Origin: Hyphomicrobiales bacterium
GTDB taxonomy: Bacteria; Pseudomonadota; Alphaproteobacteria; Rhizobiales; Methylopilaceae
Length of the DNA: 64,000 bases
Direction: 5' to 3'
Assembly: GCA_022842205.1 (NCBI GenBank)
Contig: JALHQA010000002.1
Coordinates: 363,232-427,231 of the forward strand
The notes beneath the pieces were generated by a model. The model saw nothing but the letters and a program-made list of their open reading frames with translations. It searched no databases and had not been told where the DNA came from. Position 1 is the stretch's first letter. Each line of letters opens with the position of its first letter. Position numbers and translations under genes: made by a program. Positions 54,840 to 64,000 of the stretch are shown here, piece after piece.

Positions 54840-56408
54840 ATGGATGTTGAAGGCAAACTGTATGTCGGCAAAAGCGTCAAACCGGAATATCTGACCCTCA
54901 GGCTTGCCAACCGCCACGGCCTCATCACCGGCGCCACCGGCACCGGCAAAACCGTTACCCTGCAGATTCTCGCCGAAGCATTCTCCAACGCCGGCGTGCC
55001 GGTTTTCGCGGCCGACGTCAAAGGCGACCTGTCCGGCATCGCCATGAAGGGCGAACCAAAAGACGGCCTTACCAAACGGGCAGCCGAAATCGGCCTCGAC
55101 CCGTATAACAACGACGCCTTCCCGACGATTTTCTGGGATCTGTTCGGGGAACAGGGAGCGCCCATTCGAACAACCGTCTCGGAGATGGGGCCCCTGCTTC
55201 TGTCGCGACTCATGAACCTCAACGAGGTTCAGGAAGGCGTGCTGAACATCGCGTTCCGCGTGGCCGATCAGGAGGGCCTGCTTCTTCTAGACCTCAAGGA
55301 TTTGCAATCCTTGCTGACGCTCGTCGGCGAAAGTGCAGAACAGCTGACCCTGCGCTACGGCAATGTTTCCAAGGCATCGATCGGCGCCATCCAGCGCCAG
55401 CTTCTGGTTCTCGAAAATCAGGGCGGCATGAACTTCTTTGGCGAACCTGCGCTCAAGATCGACGACATGATGCGCACGACGCGCGACGGGCGCGGCTATG
55501 TGTCCATACTCGCCGCCGACAAGCTGATGCAGTCCCCCCGTTTGTACGCGACCTTCCTGCTCTGGCTGATGTCGGAAATGTTCGAGAACCTTGACGAGGT
55601 CGGCGACCCGGACAGGCCGAAGCTGGTCTTTTTCTTCGACGAAGCGCATCTTCTCTTCAACGACGCGCCTGCGGCACTGCTCGAAAAGATCGAGCAGGTG
55701 GTGCGCTTGATCCGCTCCAAGGGCGTCGGCGTCTATTTCGTCACGCAGAACCCGCTCGACGTGCCGGACAGGGTCTCGTCTCAGCTTGGCAATCGCGTTC
55801 AGCACGCGCTGCGCGCCTACAGCCCGCGCGAGCAGAAGGCGGTCAAGGCTGCGGCCTCGACCTTCCGCCAGAATCCCGCGTTCGATACCGAAGAAGCCAT
55901 CACGCAACTCGGCGTCGGTGAGGCGCTGGTGTCGATGCTGGAGGAAAAGGGCGCACCGGGCATTGTCGAGCGCACGTTGATCCGCCCGCCCTCTTCGCGG
56001 CTCGGCCCCATTACCACGCAAGAACGCAAGCAGATCATCCAGAACAGTCCGGTCGCCGGGCATTACGAAACCGTCGAGGATCGCGAGAGCGCCTTCGAAG
56101 TCCTTCAGAAGCGTGCTGCGGAAACCGCGGCCTCTGTCGAGGAAGCGCAGAAAGACCCGGATTCGGCAGGCGCCCCTGTCGGCGGCGGCATCGGCAGCAT
56201 TCTCGGTTCGCTGTTCGGAGTGGGCACCGGTCGCGGCAAACGCCTCACCCCGACGCAACGTGTCGCGCGTGAAGTAACGCGCACCGTAACCAACCGGGTG
56301 GCCGGCCAGATCGCGGCCAATCTCGGCAAGTCCGTTGCGGGCTCGGTCGGTGGCTCGGTTGGGCGCGCGATCGTCCGCGGTGCGCTGGGCAGCATTCTCA
56401 GGCGTTGA
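54840..56408 (+). CDS. HerA-like ATPase, DUF853 (YjgR type)
   Basis: 522 residues from the ATG at 54840 (ribosome site GGGAGAAG). Walker [19 protein letters not shown], Walker [13 protein letters not shown], arginine-finger region [14 protein letters not shown]. Gly-rich C-terminus. Family of helicase-like ATPases with unclear physiological role. Coupled to the M20 gene. Confidence 0.9.
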   Translation: MDVEGKLYVGKSVKPEYLTLRLANRHGLITGATGTGKTVTLQILAEAFSNAGVPVFAADVKGDLSGIAMKGEPKDGLTKRAAEIGLDPYNNDAFPTIFWDLFGEQGAPIRTTVSEMGPLLLSRLMNLNEVQEGVLNIAFRVADQEGLLLLDLKDLQSLLTLVGESAEQLTLRYGNVSKASIGAIQRQLLVLENQGGMNFFGEPALKIDDMMRTTRDGRGYVSILAADKLMQSPRLYATFLLWLMSEMFENLDEVGDPDRPKLVFFFDEAHLLFNDAPAALLEKIEQVVRLIRSKGVGVYFVTQNPLDVPDRVSSQLGNRVQHALRAYSPREQKAVKAAASTFRQNPAFDTEEAITQLGVGEALVSMLEEKGAPGIVERTLIRPPSSRLGPITTQERKQIIQNSPVAGHYETVEDRESAFEVLQKRAAETAASVEEAQKDPDSAGAPVGGGIGSILGSLFGVGTGRGKRLTPTQRVAREVTRTVTNRVAGQIAANLGKSVAGSVGGSVGRAIVRGALGSILRR

Positions 56409-56413
56409 GTTCC

Positions 56414-57802
56414 ATGGCTGATGTAAATGACGTACTCGCGCGCATAGACGCTCAACTCGACAAGAGTCTTGAGCGTCTGTTTGCGTTTCTGTCGATCCCG
56501 TCGATCTCGACGGATTCGGCCTACAAGGCCGATTGCCACCGGGCGGCCGAATGGGCGGTAAACGAGTTGTCGGCGATCGGCTTCGAGGCACGCGTCGCCG
56601 ACACCAAAGGGCATCCGATGGTGGTCGCGCATCGCAAACCCGCGAACGCGCAGCGGCACGTCCTTTTCTACGGTCATTACGACGTCCAGCCGCCGGATCC
56701 GCTTGATCTCTGGCAGACTCCTCCTTTCGAGCCGCGTGTCGAGGACGGCCCGCGCGGCAAGCGCATCGTCGCGCGTGGATCGTCCGATGACAAAGGCCAG
56801 TTGCTGACCTTCATCGAGGCGGCGCGAGCCTGGATCGAGGTTGCGGGGGAATTGCCCGTTGCCGTAACGGTCCTGCTCGAGGGCGAGGAGGAGTCCGGAA
56901 GCCCGTCGCTCAAGCCATTCTTCGACGCCAACAAGGCGGAACTGAAGGCCGATCTCGCGCTCGTGTGCGACACCAATCAATGGAACGCCGATACTCCGGC
57001 GATCACGACGCGCCTGCGTGGCCTTGTCGGCGAACAGATCACGGTCACCACGGCCTCGCGCGATCTGCATTCCGGCATGTATGGCGGCCCGGCCCTGAAT
57101 CCGATCCGGGTTCTGTCGTCCCTGATCGCATCGCTGCACGATGCCGATGGCCGTGTGACTGTTCCGGGATTTTATGACAGCGTATCCGAGCTTCCCGAAG
57201 CAACCGCCGCACAATGGCGGGGTCTCGGTTTCGACGAGAAGGGTTTTCTCGGCGAGGCCGGACTGAAGACCGAGGCCGGCGAGCGCGGCCGCAGCGTTCT
57301 GGAGAAAATCTGGGCGCGGCCGACTCTCGAAGTGAACGGCATCTGGGGCGGCTACACGGGCGAAGGCTTCAAGACCGTCATCCCGGCGAACGCATCGGCA
57401 AAAATCTCTTTCCGTCTTGTCGGCAAGCAGGACCCTGTCGCCCTGCGCGCCGCCTTTCGCGACTATCTTCGTCAGAAGTTGCCGGAAGGCGCCTCCATCG
57501 AATTCCACGAGCACGGTTCGGGACCCGCCATCGAGCTTTCGGCTGAGAGCCCTGCCCTCGCGCTCGCTGCGTCGGGATTGCGCGAGGAATGGGGCAAGGA
57601 ACCGATCCTGATGGGCTCGGGCGGCTCGATACCGATCGTTGGCGCGTTCCGCAGCGAGCTCGGTATGGACACGCTCATGATCGGCTTTGCGCTCGATGAC
57701 GACCGCATCCATTCGCCGAACGAGAAATACGAACTGTCGAGCTTCCATAAAGGCACGCGGTCCTGGGCGCGCATTCTCGGTCATCTGGCGCAGTGGGCAT
57801 GA
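56414..57802 (+). CDS. M20-family metallopeptidase (dipeptidase)
   Basis: 462 residues from the ATG at 56414. Metal-site motifs LFYGHYDVQPPDPLDLW, ARGSSDDKGQLLTFIEA, LLEGEEESGSPSL and a dimerisation lid domain in the middle. Hydrolyses dipeptides or N-acyl amino acids. Overlaps folP by 4 bp. Confidence 0.92.
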   Translation: MADVNDVLARIDAQLDKSLERLFAFLSIPSISTDSAYKADCHRAAEWAVNELSAIGFEARVADTKGHPMVVAHRKPANAQRHVLFYGHYDVQPPDPLDLWQTPPFEPRVEDGPRGKRIVARGSSDDKGQLLTFIEAARAWIEVAGELPVAVTVLLEGEEESGSPSLKPFFDANKAELKADLALVCDTNQWNADTPAITTRLRGLVGEQITVTTASRDLHSGMYGGPALNPIRVLSSLIASLHDADGRVTVPGFYDSVSELPEATAAQWRGLGFDEKGFLGEAGLKTEAGERGRSVLEKIWARPTLEVNGIWGGYTGEGFKTVIPANASAKISFRLVGKQDPVALRAAFRDYLRQKLPEGASIEFHEHGSGPAIELSAESPALALAASGLREEWGKEPILMGSGGSIPIVGAFRSELGMDTLMIGFALDDDRIHSPNEKYELSSFHKGTRSWARILGHLAQWA

Positions 57803-58626
57803 GCCGGGTCTGGCGCGCACGCGACATCGAGCTTCCTGTCGGCGGGCGCACCCTTCTGATGGGCGTTCTGAACGTCACGCCCGACAGCTTTTCCGATGGC
57901 GGCAAATTCCTCGCCGCCGATGCCGCCGCCGCCCATGCCCGCGAGATGGTCGAGGAAGGCGCGGACATCATCGATGTCGGCGGCGAGTCGACCCGGCCCT
58001 ATGGTTCTGTCGTCATTTCGGCCGATGATGAATGGCAGCGCGTCGGGCCTGTACTGGATGTCATCGCAACGGCCGGGGCACCCGTCTCCATCGATACCTA
58101 CAAGGCCGAGACGGCCCGCAAGGCGCTCGAGCGCGGCGTGAAAATCGTCAACGACGTCTGGGGGTTCCAGAAGGACGCTCAGATGCCGCGCGTGGTTGCG
58201 GAAGCTGGTGCGGGCGCCGTCCTGATGCACAATCGCGAGTCCGCGGATCCCGCCATCGACATCGTCGACGATATCCGTTCATTTCTCGAACGTTCCGTTG
58301 AGATTGCGGTTGCCGCCGGTGTGCATGAAAGCCGGATCGTGCTCGACCCCGGCATCGGCTTCGGCAAGACGCCCGAGCAGAGCGCCGAGGCCATCCGCCG
58401 CTTGGCCGAGGTCAAGGCGCTCGGCTTTCCGGTGCTGCTCGGCGCTTCGCGCAAGCGCTTCATCGGCCACATACTTGGCATTGACGATCCCGCCCGGCGG
58501 CTCTACGGCACCCTCGCGGCGCACCTCGCCGGCGTGCTTCACGGCGCCGACATAATCCGCGTCCACGACGTCCGTCCGCATCGCGAGGCCTTGCAGGTCT
58601 TTGGAGCAACGCAAAATGACAGCTGA
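57799..58626 (+). CDS. folP: Dihydropteroate synthase
   Basis: 275 residues from the ATG overlapping the previous stop. Motifs GVLNVTPDSFSDGGKF, DVGGESTRPYG, LDPGIGFGKTPEQS and LLGASRKRFIGHI. Condenses pABA with hydroxymethyl-dihydropterin pyrophosphate; target of sulfonamides. First of folP-folB-folK. Confidence 0.96.
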   Translation: MSRVWRARDIELPVGGRTLLMGVLNVTPDSFSDGGKFLAADAAAAHAREMVEEGADIIDVGGESTRPYGSVVISADDEWQRVGPVLDVIATAGAPVSIDTYKAETARKALERGVKIVNDVWGFQKDAQMPRVVAEAGAGAVLMHNRESADPAIDIVDDIRSFLERSVEIAVAAGVHESRIVLDPGIGFGKTPEQSAEAIRRLAEVKALGFPVLLGASRKRFIGHILGIDDPARRLYGTLAAHLAGVLHGADIIRVHDVRPHREALQVFGATQNDS

Positions 58627-58987
58627 CCGCATAGCCGTAAGAAATCTCGCGCTTTTCGCCTATCACGGCGTCTTCGAGGGCGAGCAGGAAATCGGCCAGC
58701 GCTTCTACCTCGATGTCGTCGTCGAGGCCGATCTTAAGCCCGCCGCATCCGCCGATGCCGTCGACAAGACCGTCGACTACGCGGCCTTGGTAAAGGTCGT
58801 CAGCGAAGCCTTCGGCGAAAAGCGCCAGAAACTTCTGGAAACGCTGGCGGAGCGCGTTGCGGGCCGCATCTTCGAGAAGTTTCCAATTGCACAGGCGGTA
58901 GAGGTCACGATCCGCAAGCCCAGCGCACCGATCGAGGCCGTTTTCGATTGCGTGGAAATCCAGATACGTCGCACGCGCAATGGCTGA
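58616..58987 (+). CDS. folB: Dihydroneopterin aldolase
   Basis: 123 residues; ATG 11 bp inside folP. IAVRNLALFAYHGVFEGEQE and ETLAERVAGRIFEKFP are family signatures. Converts dihydroneopterin to hydroxymethyl-dihydropterin. Overlaps folK by 8 bp. Confidence 0.95.
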   Translation: MTADRIAVRNLALFAYHGVFEGEQEIGQRFYLDVVVEADLKPAASADAVDKTVDYAALVKVVSEAFGEKRQKLLETLAERVAGRIFEKFPIAQAVEVTIRKPSAPIEAVFDCVEIQIRRTRNG

Positions 58988-59480
58988 GGCAGGAATAAGC
59001 CTTGGCTCGAATATCGGCGACAAGGTGGGAACAATCGAGCGGGCACTCGAAAAGCTCGAACACAGCCCCGGAATTCGGCTTGTCAGCCGTTCGCGTCTGT
59101 ACAGCACAGAGCCTTGGGGCGACGAGAACCAGGACCGGTTTTTGAACGCCTGCGTGCTGATCGAAACCGAATTGCCGCCGGGGCAACTCCTGCAACGCTG
59201 TCTTGACATCGAGACCGCACTTGGCCGCGACCGCAGCAGCGGGCGCCGATGGGGCCCGCGTGCAATCGATCTCGATCTTCTGTTCTACGGAGACATCACG
59301 TTGTCCGGGCCGTTGCTTACCCTGCCCCACCCGCATATGTTCGAACGCGCCTTCGTGCTGGTACCGCTGCACGAGATCGCCGGGGATCGCTCGATAAACG
59401 GACGCAGCATCGCTGCGGCGATGCAAACTATTGACCGGTCAGGCGTGACGCTTTGGGATTCAGCCAGTCACTCGACGTAG
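58980..59480 (+). CDS. folK: 2-amino-4-hydroxy-6-hydroxymethyldihydropteridine pyrophosphokinase
   Basis: 166 residues. ISLGSNIGDK start, RRWGPRAIDLDLLFYGD catalytic motif and LPHPHMFERAFVLVPL. Pyrophosphorylates the pterin before FolP. Overlaps the convergent PilZ gene by 13 bp. Confidence 0.95.
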   Translation: MAEAGISLGSNIGDKVGTIERALEKLEHSPGIRLVSRSRLYSTEPWGDENQDRFLNACVLIETELPPGQLLQRCLDIETALGRDRSSGRRWGPRAIDLDLLFYGDITLSGPLLTLPHPHMFERAFVLVPLHEIAGDRSINGRSIAAAMQTIDRSGVTLWDSASHST

Positions 59481-59734
59481 TGCAGCCCGAGCCGGGTTTC
59501 CGTTCTCCACACGACATCGCACAGACGATCCGGACGTCCGTCGTCCATGCGCAGCGTCACCTGGTTCGGAATGGCCAAGGTCGACGGCAGCTCAACCGCC
59601 AACCCGGTCTCCGAAATGTTTCGCACCGTGCACTGAAATGTCGAGACATTGTTGGGAAGCACCAGCCGCGCCCCCTTCAGCGTCCGCATACGCGGAGCAA
59701 CACGCTTGTTCGTGTCTTGAGTGCCAGCGTCCAT
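59468..59734 (-). CDS. PilZ-domain protein
   Basis: 88 residues: PilZ features RVAPRMRTLKGARLV and VRNISETGLAVELPS with a Trp in VWRTETRLGLHY. Single-domain c-di-GMP-binding candidate. Convergent with folK. Confidence 0.82.
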   Translation of the reverse strand: MDAGTQDTNKRVAPRMRTLKGARLVLPNNVSTFQCTVRNISETGLAVELPSTLAIPNQVTLRMDDGRPDRLCDVVWRTETRLGLHYVE

Positions 59735-59790
59735 GCCGCCAGATTTAGCGCCGACCGCGTTATCGAATGGTTACTTCGTAATGACCGAAA

Positions 59791-59820
59791 CAAAAACGCC
59801 GGCCAAAGGGCCGGCGTTTT
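59791..59820 (-). terminator. Bidirectional terminator after SWIB gene
   Basis: Stem ACGCCGGCC / GGCCGGCGT (59796-59817) with an AAAG loop; T-runs on both sides. Lies 17 bp beyond the SWIB stop. Confidence 0.85.
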
Positions 59821-59836
59821 GTCGAGTTCGGAGCGA

Positions 59837-60091
59837 TTATTTCAGGTGACCCGCGATCAGCTTGTTCATCTCGAACATCGTCACCTTGTCCTTGCCGAAC
59901 ACCGGCTTGAGCTTGGCGTCGGAGATGATTTCGCGCTTGTTCGCGGGGTTCTGCAGGTTATTGGCCTTGATGTACTCCCACAGCTTCTTGACTACCTCGG
60001 AGCGCGCCAGCGGCTCGCTGCCGACGACGGCTGCAAGCTCAGCCGAAGGCGTCAGCGGCTTCATGAAGGCGGCATTCGGTGTCTTGGCCAT
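59837..60091 (-). CDS. SWIB/MDM2-domain protein
   Basis: 84 residues from the ATG at 60091 (ribosome site GGAGGA). SWIB fold: FMKPLTPSAELAAVVG, SEVVKKLWEYIKANNL, DAKLKPVFGKDKVTMFEMNK. Stand-alone SWIB proteins are common in alphaproteobacteria and chlamydiae and probably bind DNA or nucleoid proteins. Confidence 0.92.
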   Translation of the reverse strand: MAKTPNAAFMKPLTPSAELAAVVGSEPLARSEVVKKLWEYIKANNLQNPANKREIISDAKLKPVFGKDKVTMFEMNKLIAGHLK

Positions 60092-60218
60092 TCGTTTTTC
60101 CTCCGGATTTGGGACGCCCGAACGGCCAGTGGCCAAGGGCACTTCAGTATAAGTGTAACCGATTCCAGCCCTTTCCTAACGCGGGAATGGCCGATTTGGT
60201 AGACAACTCAACAATTCT

Positions 60219-60293
60219 TGGCTGGGGCGCCTGGATTCGAACCAGGGGATGGCGGAATCAAAATCCGCTGCCTTACCACTTGGCTACGCCCCA
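60219..60293 (-). tRNA. tRNA-Gln (anticodon TTG)
   Basis: 75 nt including encoded CCA. Acceptor TGGGGCG / CGCCCCA, anticodon loop TTTTGAT (TTG at 60259-60261), T-loop TTCGAAT, T-arm CCTGG / CCAGG. All four arms pair. Confidence 0.95.
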
Positions 60294-60337
60294 AACTCGT
60301 GCCCCGACATAACCAAGCCATCCCGTTGTCGCAAGGA

Positions 60338-60369
60338 AAGAAAAAGCCGCCCTTTCGAGGCGGCTTTTC
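60338..60369 (-). terminator. Terminator after sucD
   Basis: Stem AAAGCCGCC / GGCGGCTTT with a 7-nt loop; T-run on the minus strand (AAAAA at 60341-60345). Lies 20 bp after the sucD stop; also T-rich on plus. Confidence 0.8.
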
Positions 60370-60388
60370 CCGTTTGGTTACCCGGCGT

Positions 60389-61273
60389 TTACTTGTTCAG
60401 CAACTCGACGAGGGTTTTGCCGAGTTTTGCGGGCGATGGGGAGACCTTGATGCCTGCGGCTTCCATTGCGGCGATCTTGTCTTCGGCGCCGCCCTTGCCG
60501 CCGGAGATGATGGCGCCGGCATGGCCCATGCGGCGTCCGGGAGGCGCGGTGCGGCCGGCGATGAAGCCGACGGTAGGCTTCCTACGGCCCTTCTTCGCCT
60601 CGTCTTTCAGGAACTGGGCGGCGTCTTCCTCGGCGCTGCCGCCGATCTCGCCGATCATGATGATCGACTTGGTCGCATCGTCCTTGAGGAACAGTTCGAG
60701 CACATCGATGAACTCGGTGCCCTTGACCGGATCGCCGCCGATGCCGACCGCCGTGGTCTGGCCGAGGCCTTCGTTCGTGGTCTGGAACACAGCTTCATAG
60801 GTCAGCGTGCCCGAACGCGACACGACGCCGACCGAGCCCTTCTTGAAGATGTTGGCCGGCATGATGCCGATCTTCGATTCGCCCGCGGTGACGATGCCCG
60901 GGCAGTTCGGTCCGATCAGACGCGACTTCGAACCGTCGAGCGCGCGCCGCACCTTGACCATGTCGAGCACCGGAATGCCCTCGGTGATGCACACGATCAG
61001 AGGGATTTCCGCATCGATCGCTTCGAGAATTGCGTCCGCAGCGCCGGGCGGCGGTACATACACGACCGATGCATCCGCGCCGGTCTTTTCGCGTGCTTCC
61101 GACACGGTGTCGAACACCGGGAGGTTCAGATGCGTCGCGCCACCCTTGCCCGGCGAGGTTCCGCCGACAACCTTTGTGCCATAGGCGATCGCCTGTTCGG
61201 AGTGGAAGGTACCGTTCTTGCCGGTGAAGCCCTGAACGATGACCTTGGTGTCTTTGTTGAGCAGGACCGACAT
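60389..61273 (-). CDS. sucD: Succinyl-CoA synthetase alpha subunit
   Basis: 294 residues from [18 protein letters not shown]; the longer open frame upstream lies in sucC. CoA-binding Rossmann fold, phospho-His in [14 protein letters not shown]. Forms the TCA-cycle enzyme with SucC. TAATG overlap with sucC. Confidence 0.96.
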   Translation of the reverse strand: MSVLLNKDTKVIVQGFTGKNGTFHSEQAIAYGTKVVGGTSPGKGGATHLNLPVFDTVSEAREKTGADASVVYVPPPGAADAILEAIDAEIPLIVCITEGIPVLDMVKVRRALDGSKSRLIGPNCPGIVTAGESKIGIMPANIFKKGSVGVVSRSGTLTYEAVFQTTNEGLGQTTAVGIGGDPVKGTEFIDVLELFLKDDATKSIIMIGEIGGSAEEDAAQFLKDEAKKGRRKPTVGFIAGRTAPPGRRMGHAGAIISGGKGGAEDKIAAMEAAGIKVSPSPAKLGKTLVELLNK

Positions 61274-62472
61274 TACTTCGCCCCCTTGACGGCATTCACG
61301 ATTTTCTGCGCGGCATCGTCGAGATCGTCCGCCGCAATGACGTTGAGACCCGATTCCGAGATGATCTTCTTGCCGGCCTCGACATTGGTGCCTTCGAGGC
61401 GCACCACCAGCGGAACCTTCAGCCCGACATCCTTGACCGCGGCGACTACGCCCTCGGCGATGACGTCGCAGCGCATGATGCCGCCGAAGATATTGACCAG
61501 GATGCCCTTCACCGCGGGATCGGCGGTGATGATCTTGAAAGCCGCGGTGACGCGCTCCTTGGTGGCGCCGCCGCCGACATCGAGGAAGTTCGCGGGCTCG
61601 GCGCCGTAGAGCTTGATGATGTCCATCGTCGCCATCGCAAGCCCGGCGCCGTTGACCATGCAGCCGATCTCGCCGTCGAGCGCGATGTAGTTCAGCTCCC
61701 ACTTCGAAGCCTCGATCTCCTTGTCGTCCTCCTCGGTCTCGTCGCGCAGGGCGAGAATGTCCGGGTGGCGGTAGAGCGCGTTGGAGTCGAACGACACCTT
61801 GGCGTCGAGCACCTTGAGCTGGTTGTCCTTCGTCACGACAAGCGGGTTGATCTCCAGCAGGCTCATGTCCTTGCCGACGAACGCCGCATAGAGCTTCGTC
61901 ACGAGATCGCCCGCCTGCTTGGCGAGATCGCCCGACAGATTGAGCGCCTTGGCGACCTTGCGGCCGTGATGGGGCTGAATGCCGGTCGCGGGATCGACGG
62001 AGAAGGTCAGGATCTTCTCCGGCGTCTCATGCGCCACGTCCTCGATGTTCATGCCGCCTTCGGTCGAGACGACGAACGCCACACGGCTGGTCTCGCGGTC
62101 GATCAGCATCGACAGGTAGAACTCCTTGTCGATCGCCGCGCCTTCCTCGATGTACAGACGGTTGACCTGCTTGCCGGCATCGCCGGTCTGCAGCGTCACC
62201 AGCGTGTTGCCGAGCATCTCCTTCGCCGACGCCGCAACCTCCTCGACGCTCTTGACGACGCGCACGCCGCCCTTGGCGCCCTGCGGCAGTTCCTTGAACG
62301 TGCCCTTGCCGCGGCCGCCCGCATGAATCTGGGACTTCACCACCCACACCGGACCACCCAGCTCGCGCGCGGCCTTTTCCGCTTCATCGGCCGTGAACGC
62401 CGCAATACCCCGCGACACAGGAGCACCAAACTCCTTCAAGACAGCCTTTGCCTGATACTCATGAATGTTCAT
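61273..62472 (-). CDS. sucC: Succinyl-CoA synthetase beta subunit
   Basis: 399 residues: [19 protein letters not shown]-grasp domain ([16 protein letters not shown]), [20 protein letters not shown], and [16 protein letters not shown]. Good GGAGGGG ribosome site. Confidence 0.97.
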   Translation of the reverse strand: MNIHEYQAKAVLKEFGAPVSRGIAAFTADEAEKAARELGGPVWVVKSQIHAGGRGKGTFKELPQGAKGGVRVVKSVEEVAASAKEMLGNTLVTLQTGDAGKQVNRLYIEEGAAIDKEFYLSMLIDRETSRVAFVVSTEGGMNIEDVAHETPEKILTFSVDPATGIQPHHGRKVAKALNLSGDLAKQAGDLVTKLYAAFVGKDMSLLEINPLVVTKDNQLKVLDAKVSFDSNALYRHPDILALRDETEEDDKEIEASKWELNYIALDGEIGCMVNGAGLAMATMDIIKLYGAEPANFLDVGGGATKERVTAAFKIITADPAVKGILVNIFGGIMRCDVIAEGVVAAVKDVGLKVPLVVRLEGTNVEAGKKIISESGLNVIAADDLDDAAQKIVNAVKGAK

Positions 62473-62571
62473 GGGGCGTATCCCCTCCCGTATCCGTATT
62501 TGTCGTAGTCAGGGCCGCTCCCTTACCAGAAGCGGCCCCTTAAAGTCCCGCAATTTGCAGGCGAAAGCCGC

Positions 62572-63849
62572 TTATTCCGCGGGCTGAGGCACTTTCTCGC
62601 CTGTAGCGCCAGAGGCCTTGATGGCGTCGATACGGGCCTGGTCGAGCTTGAGGACGTCTTTCAGGATTTCGTCCGTGTGCTCACCGAGCAGCGGCGAACG
62701 CTCGACCGGAACGTCGTTGTCCGACAGCTTAATCGGGTTACCCACCGTGATGTACGTACCGCGAACCGGGTGCTCAACCTCGACGAGCGTGCCGGTCGCG
62801 TAGAGCGACTGGTCCTCGGCGATCTCCTTCATCGACAGGATCGGGCCGCACGGGATATCGACCTTGTTGAGGATCTCCATCGCCTCGAATTTGGTCTTGG
62901 TCATCGTCCATTCTTCGATCGTCGCGAAGATATGGTTCAGCTTCGGCAGACGTGCGGCCGGCTTCGCATATTCCGGATCTTCGACCCATTCGGGCTTGCC
63001 GATGACTTCGCACACCTGCTTCCAGACCTGGGCCTGGGTGATGAAGTAGATGTAGGCGTTGGGGTCGGTCTCCCAGCCCTTGCATTTGAGGATCCGTCCC
63101 GGCTGGCCGCCGCCGCTATCGTTGCCGGCGCGCGGAACCGCCTCGCCGAACGGAATGCCCTCGCCATATTGCGAGTATTCGGTCAGCGGGCCGTGCTGCA
63201 GGCGCTGCTGGTCGCGCATCTTGACCCGGCAGAGATTGAGCACCGAGTCCTGCATCGCGGCAAGAACCCTCTGGCCCTTGCCGGTGAGCGTGCGCTGATA
63301 GAGCGCCGTGACGATGCCGAGCGCCAGATGCAGGCCCGTACCCGAGTCGCCGATCTGCGCGCCGGTGACGAGCGGAAGCCCGTCGCGGAAGCCCGTCGTC
63401 GAGGCCGAGCCGCCGGTGCACTGCGCCACGTTCTCGTAGACTTTGCAGTCCTCGAACGGACCGGGGCCGAACCCCTTCACCGAGGCGACGATGATGCGCG
63501 GGTTGATCTTATGGATCGTCTCCCACGGAAAGCCCATACGATCGAGCACGCCCGGGGCGAAATTCTCGACCATCACGTCGCACGCACGGATCAGTTCCTC
63601 GAGGACCTTCTTGCCTTCGGGATTCTTGGTGTCGAGTGTGATCGAACGCTTGTTCGAGTTCAGCATGGTGAAATACAGGCTGTCCGCGTTCGGAACGTCG
63701 CGCAGCTGGGAGCGCGTTATGTCGCCCTCGCCAGGACGCTCCACCTTGATCACGTCCGCGCCAAACCACGCCAGAAGCTGCGTGCAGGTCGGCCCGGACT
63801 GAACATGGGTAAAGTCCAGTATCCGGACTCCGTCTAATGCCTTGCCCAT
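62572..63849 (-). CDS. frc: Formyl-CoA:oxalate CoA-transferase
   Basis: 425 residues, CaiB/BaiF class III CoA-transferase. [20 protein letters not shown] start and [16 protein letters not shown] with the catalytic Asp near residue 169. The length and the [12 protein letters not shown] and [14 protein letters not shown] segments fit Frc of oxalate degradation. No oxc in the window; it would be expected nearby if oxalate is used. A hairpin (GGGCCGCT / AGCGGCCC, 62512-62538) lies between it and sucC without a T-run. Confidence 0.9.
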   Translation of the reverse strand: MGKALDGVRILDFTHVQSGPTCTQLLAWFGADVIKVERPGEGDITRSQLRDVPNADSLYFTMLNSNKRSITLDTKNPEGKKVLEELIRACDVMVENFAPGVLDRMGFPWETIHKINPRIIVASVKGFGPGPFEDCKVYENVAQCTGGSASTTGFRDGLPLVTGAQIGDSGTGLHLALGIVTALYQRTLTGKGQRVLAAMQDSVLNLCRVKMRDQQRLQHGPLTEYSQYGEGIPFGEAVPRAGNDSGGGQPGRILKCKGWETDPNAYIYFITQAQVWKQVCEVIGKPEWVEDPEYAKPAARLPKLNHIFATIEEWTMTKTKFEAMEILNKVDIPCGPILSMKEIAEDQSLYATGTLVEVEHPVRGTYITVGNPIKLSDNDVPVERSPLLGEHTDEILKDVLKLDQARIDAIKASGATGEKVPQPAE

Positions 63850-64000
63850 CCGTTTTCCCTCTCAAACCGTTCTTTATTCTTTGGCTCGCCCATAGCCGAA
63901 GTCGTGGTGGAAAGCCACCGTAATCGGACATTTGCGGGTCCGAATCCGGGTGCGGTTTTCCGCCCTGTGGTGTGTCGGGGCGGTTTTGCCGCTCCGGTTT

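Noticed and set aside
56105..57820. 571-residue minus-strand ORF across the HerA-like and M20 genes
   Set aside because: Spans two genuine genes antisense, no recognisable domain.
60219..60293. tRNA-Gln as an integration site
   Set aside because: No partial tRNA copy or integrase nearby; flanked by core genes on both sides.

Overview
This is a high-GC chromosomal window from an alphaproteobacterium, most likely Hyphomicrobiales (Rhizobiales). The evidence is the degP / two-component / glnE block beside a cycHJKL-type ccmI-E-F-H operon, a MucR regulator, DUF1491 and DUF2336 genes, and a complete RcGTA-type gene transfer agent (GTA) cluster. I cannot assign the family.

Layout. 1-10.6 kb (minus): glnE (3' end off the window), sensor kinase, response regulator, DegP-type protease, then ccmH-ccmF-ccmE-ccmI. 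10.7-15.9 kb (plus): soxBDAG heterotetrameric sarcosine oxidase. 15.9-20.3 kb (minus): an unrecognised protein, a glycine-zipper lipoprotein, and a PepSY / response regulator / kinase operon with a direct-repeat operator. 20.4-39.3 kb (minus): the GTA cluster, read from a promoter near 39.28 kb in the canonical order small terminase, large terminase, portal, protease, capsid, connectors, tail genes, TIM-barrel host-specificity protein and DUF2793 spike. It ends in an endolysin, holin and overlapping spanin-like pair. 39.4-49.2 kb: a 47-aa ORF, a histone H1-like protein, YcgN-like protein, a class A PBP, DUF1214/DUF1254, DUF2336, DUF1491, a peptidoglycan-binding protein and a DivJ-like kinase. 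49.4-60.3 kb: DUF5330, SufE, a DUF6456 protein (the domain of the GTA activators GafA/GafZ), MucR, sodB, a tandem pair of small secreted proteins, a DUF1194 protein, a HerA-like ATPase, an M20 peptidase, folP-folB-folK, PilZ, SWIB and tRNA-Gln. 60.4-63.8 kb (minus): sucD, sucC and a formyl-CoA transferase.

The most interesting part is the GTA system. The promoter before the small terminase and the region before the DUF6456 gene 11.7 kb away share an 18-nt element (16 of 18 identical) directly over the -35. The GTA operon also contains intrinsic terminators pointing in the direction of transcription (between protease and capsid, between the connector and major tail genes, and after an inserted HicAB module), plus a strong leader hairpin. 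This is what an activator/antiterminator-controlled late operon should look like. Two tail genes (gp10.1 and gp11) each need a one-base shift to read through.

The same cluster is peppered with palindromic REP-like repeats. One repeat family occurs as an inverted doublet with a 14-nt spacer at 33.4 kb, and as the same doublet spread apart by 385 bp holding a lower-GC DUF559 (Vsr-like) endonuclease ORF at 36.9-37.4 kb. This suggests a REPIN-like element carrying its own nuclease.
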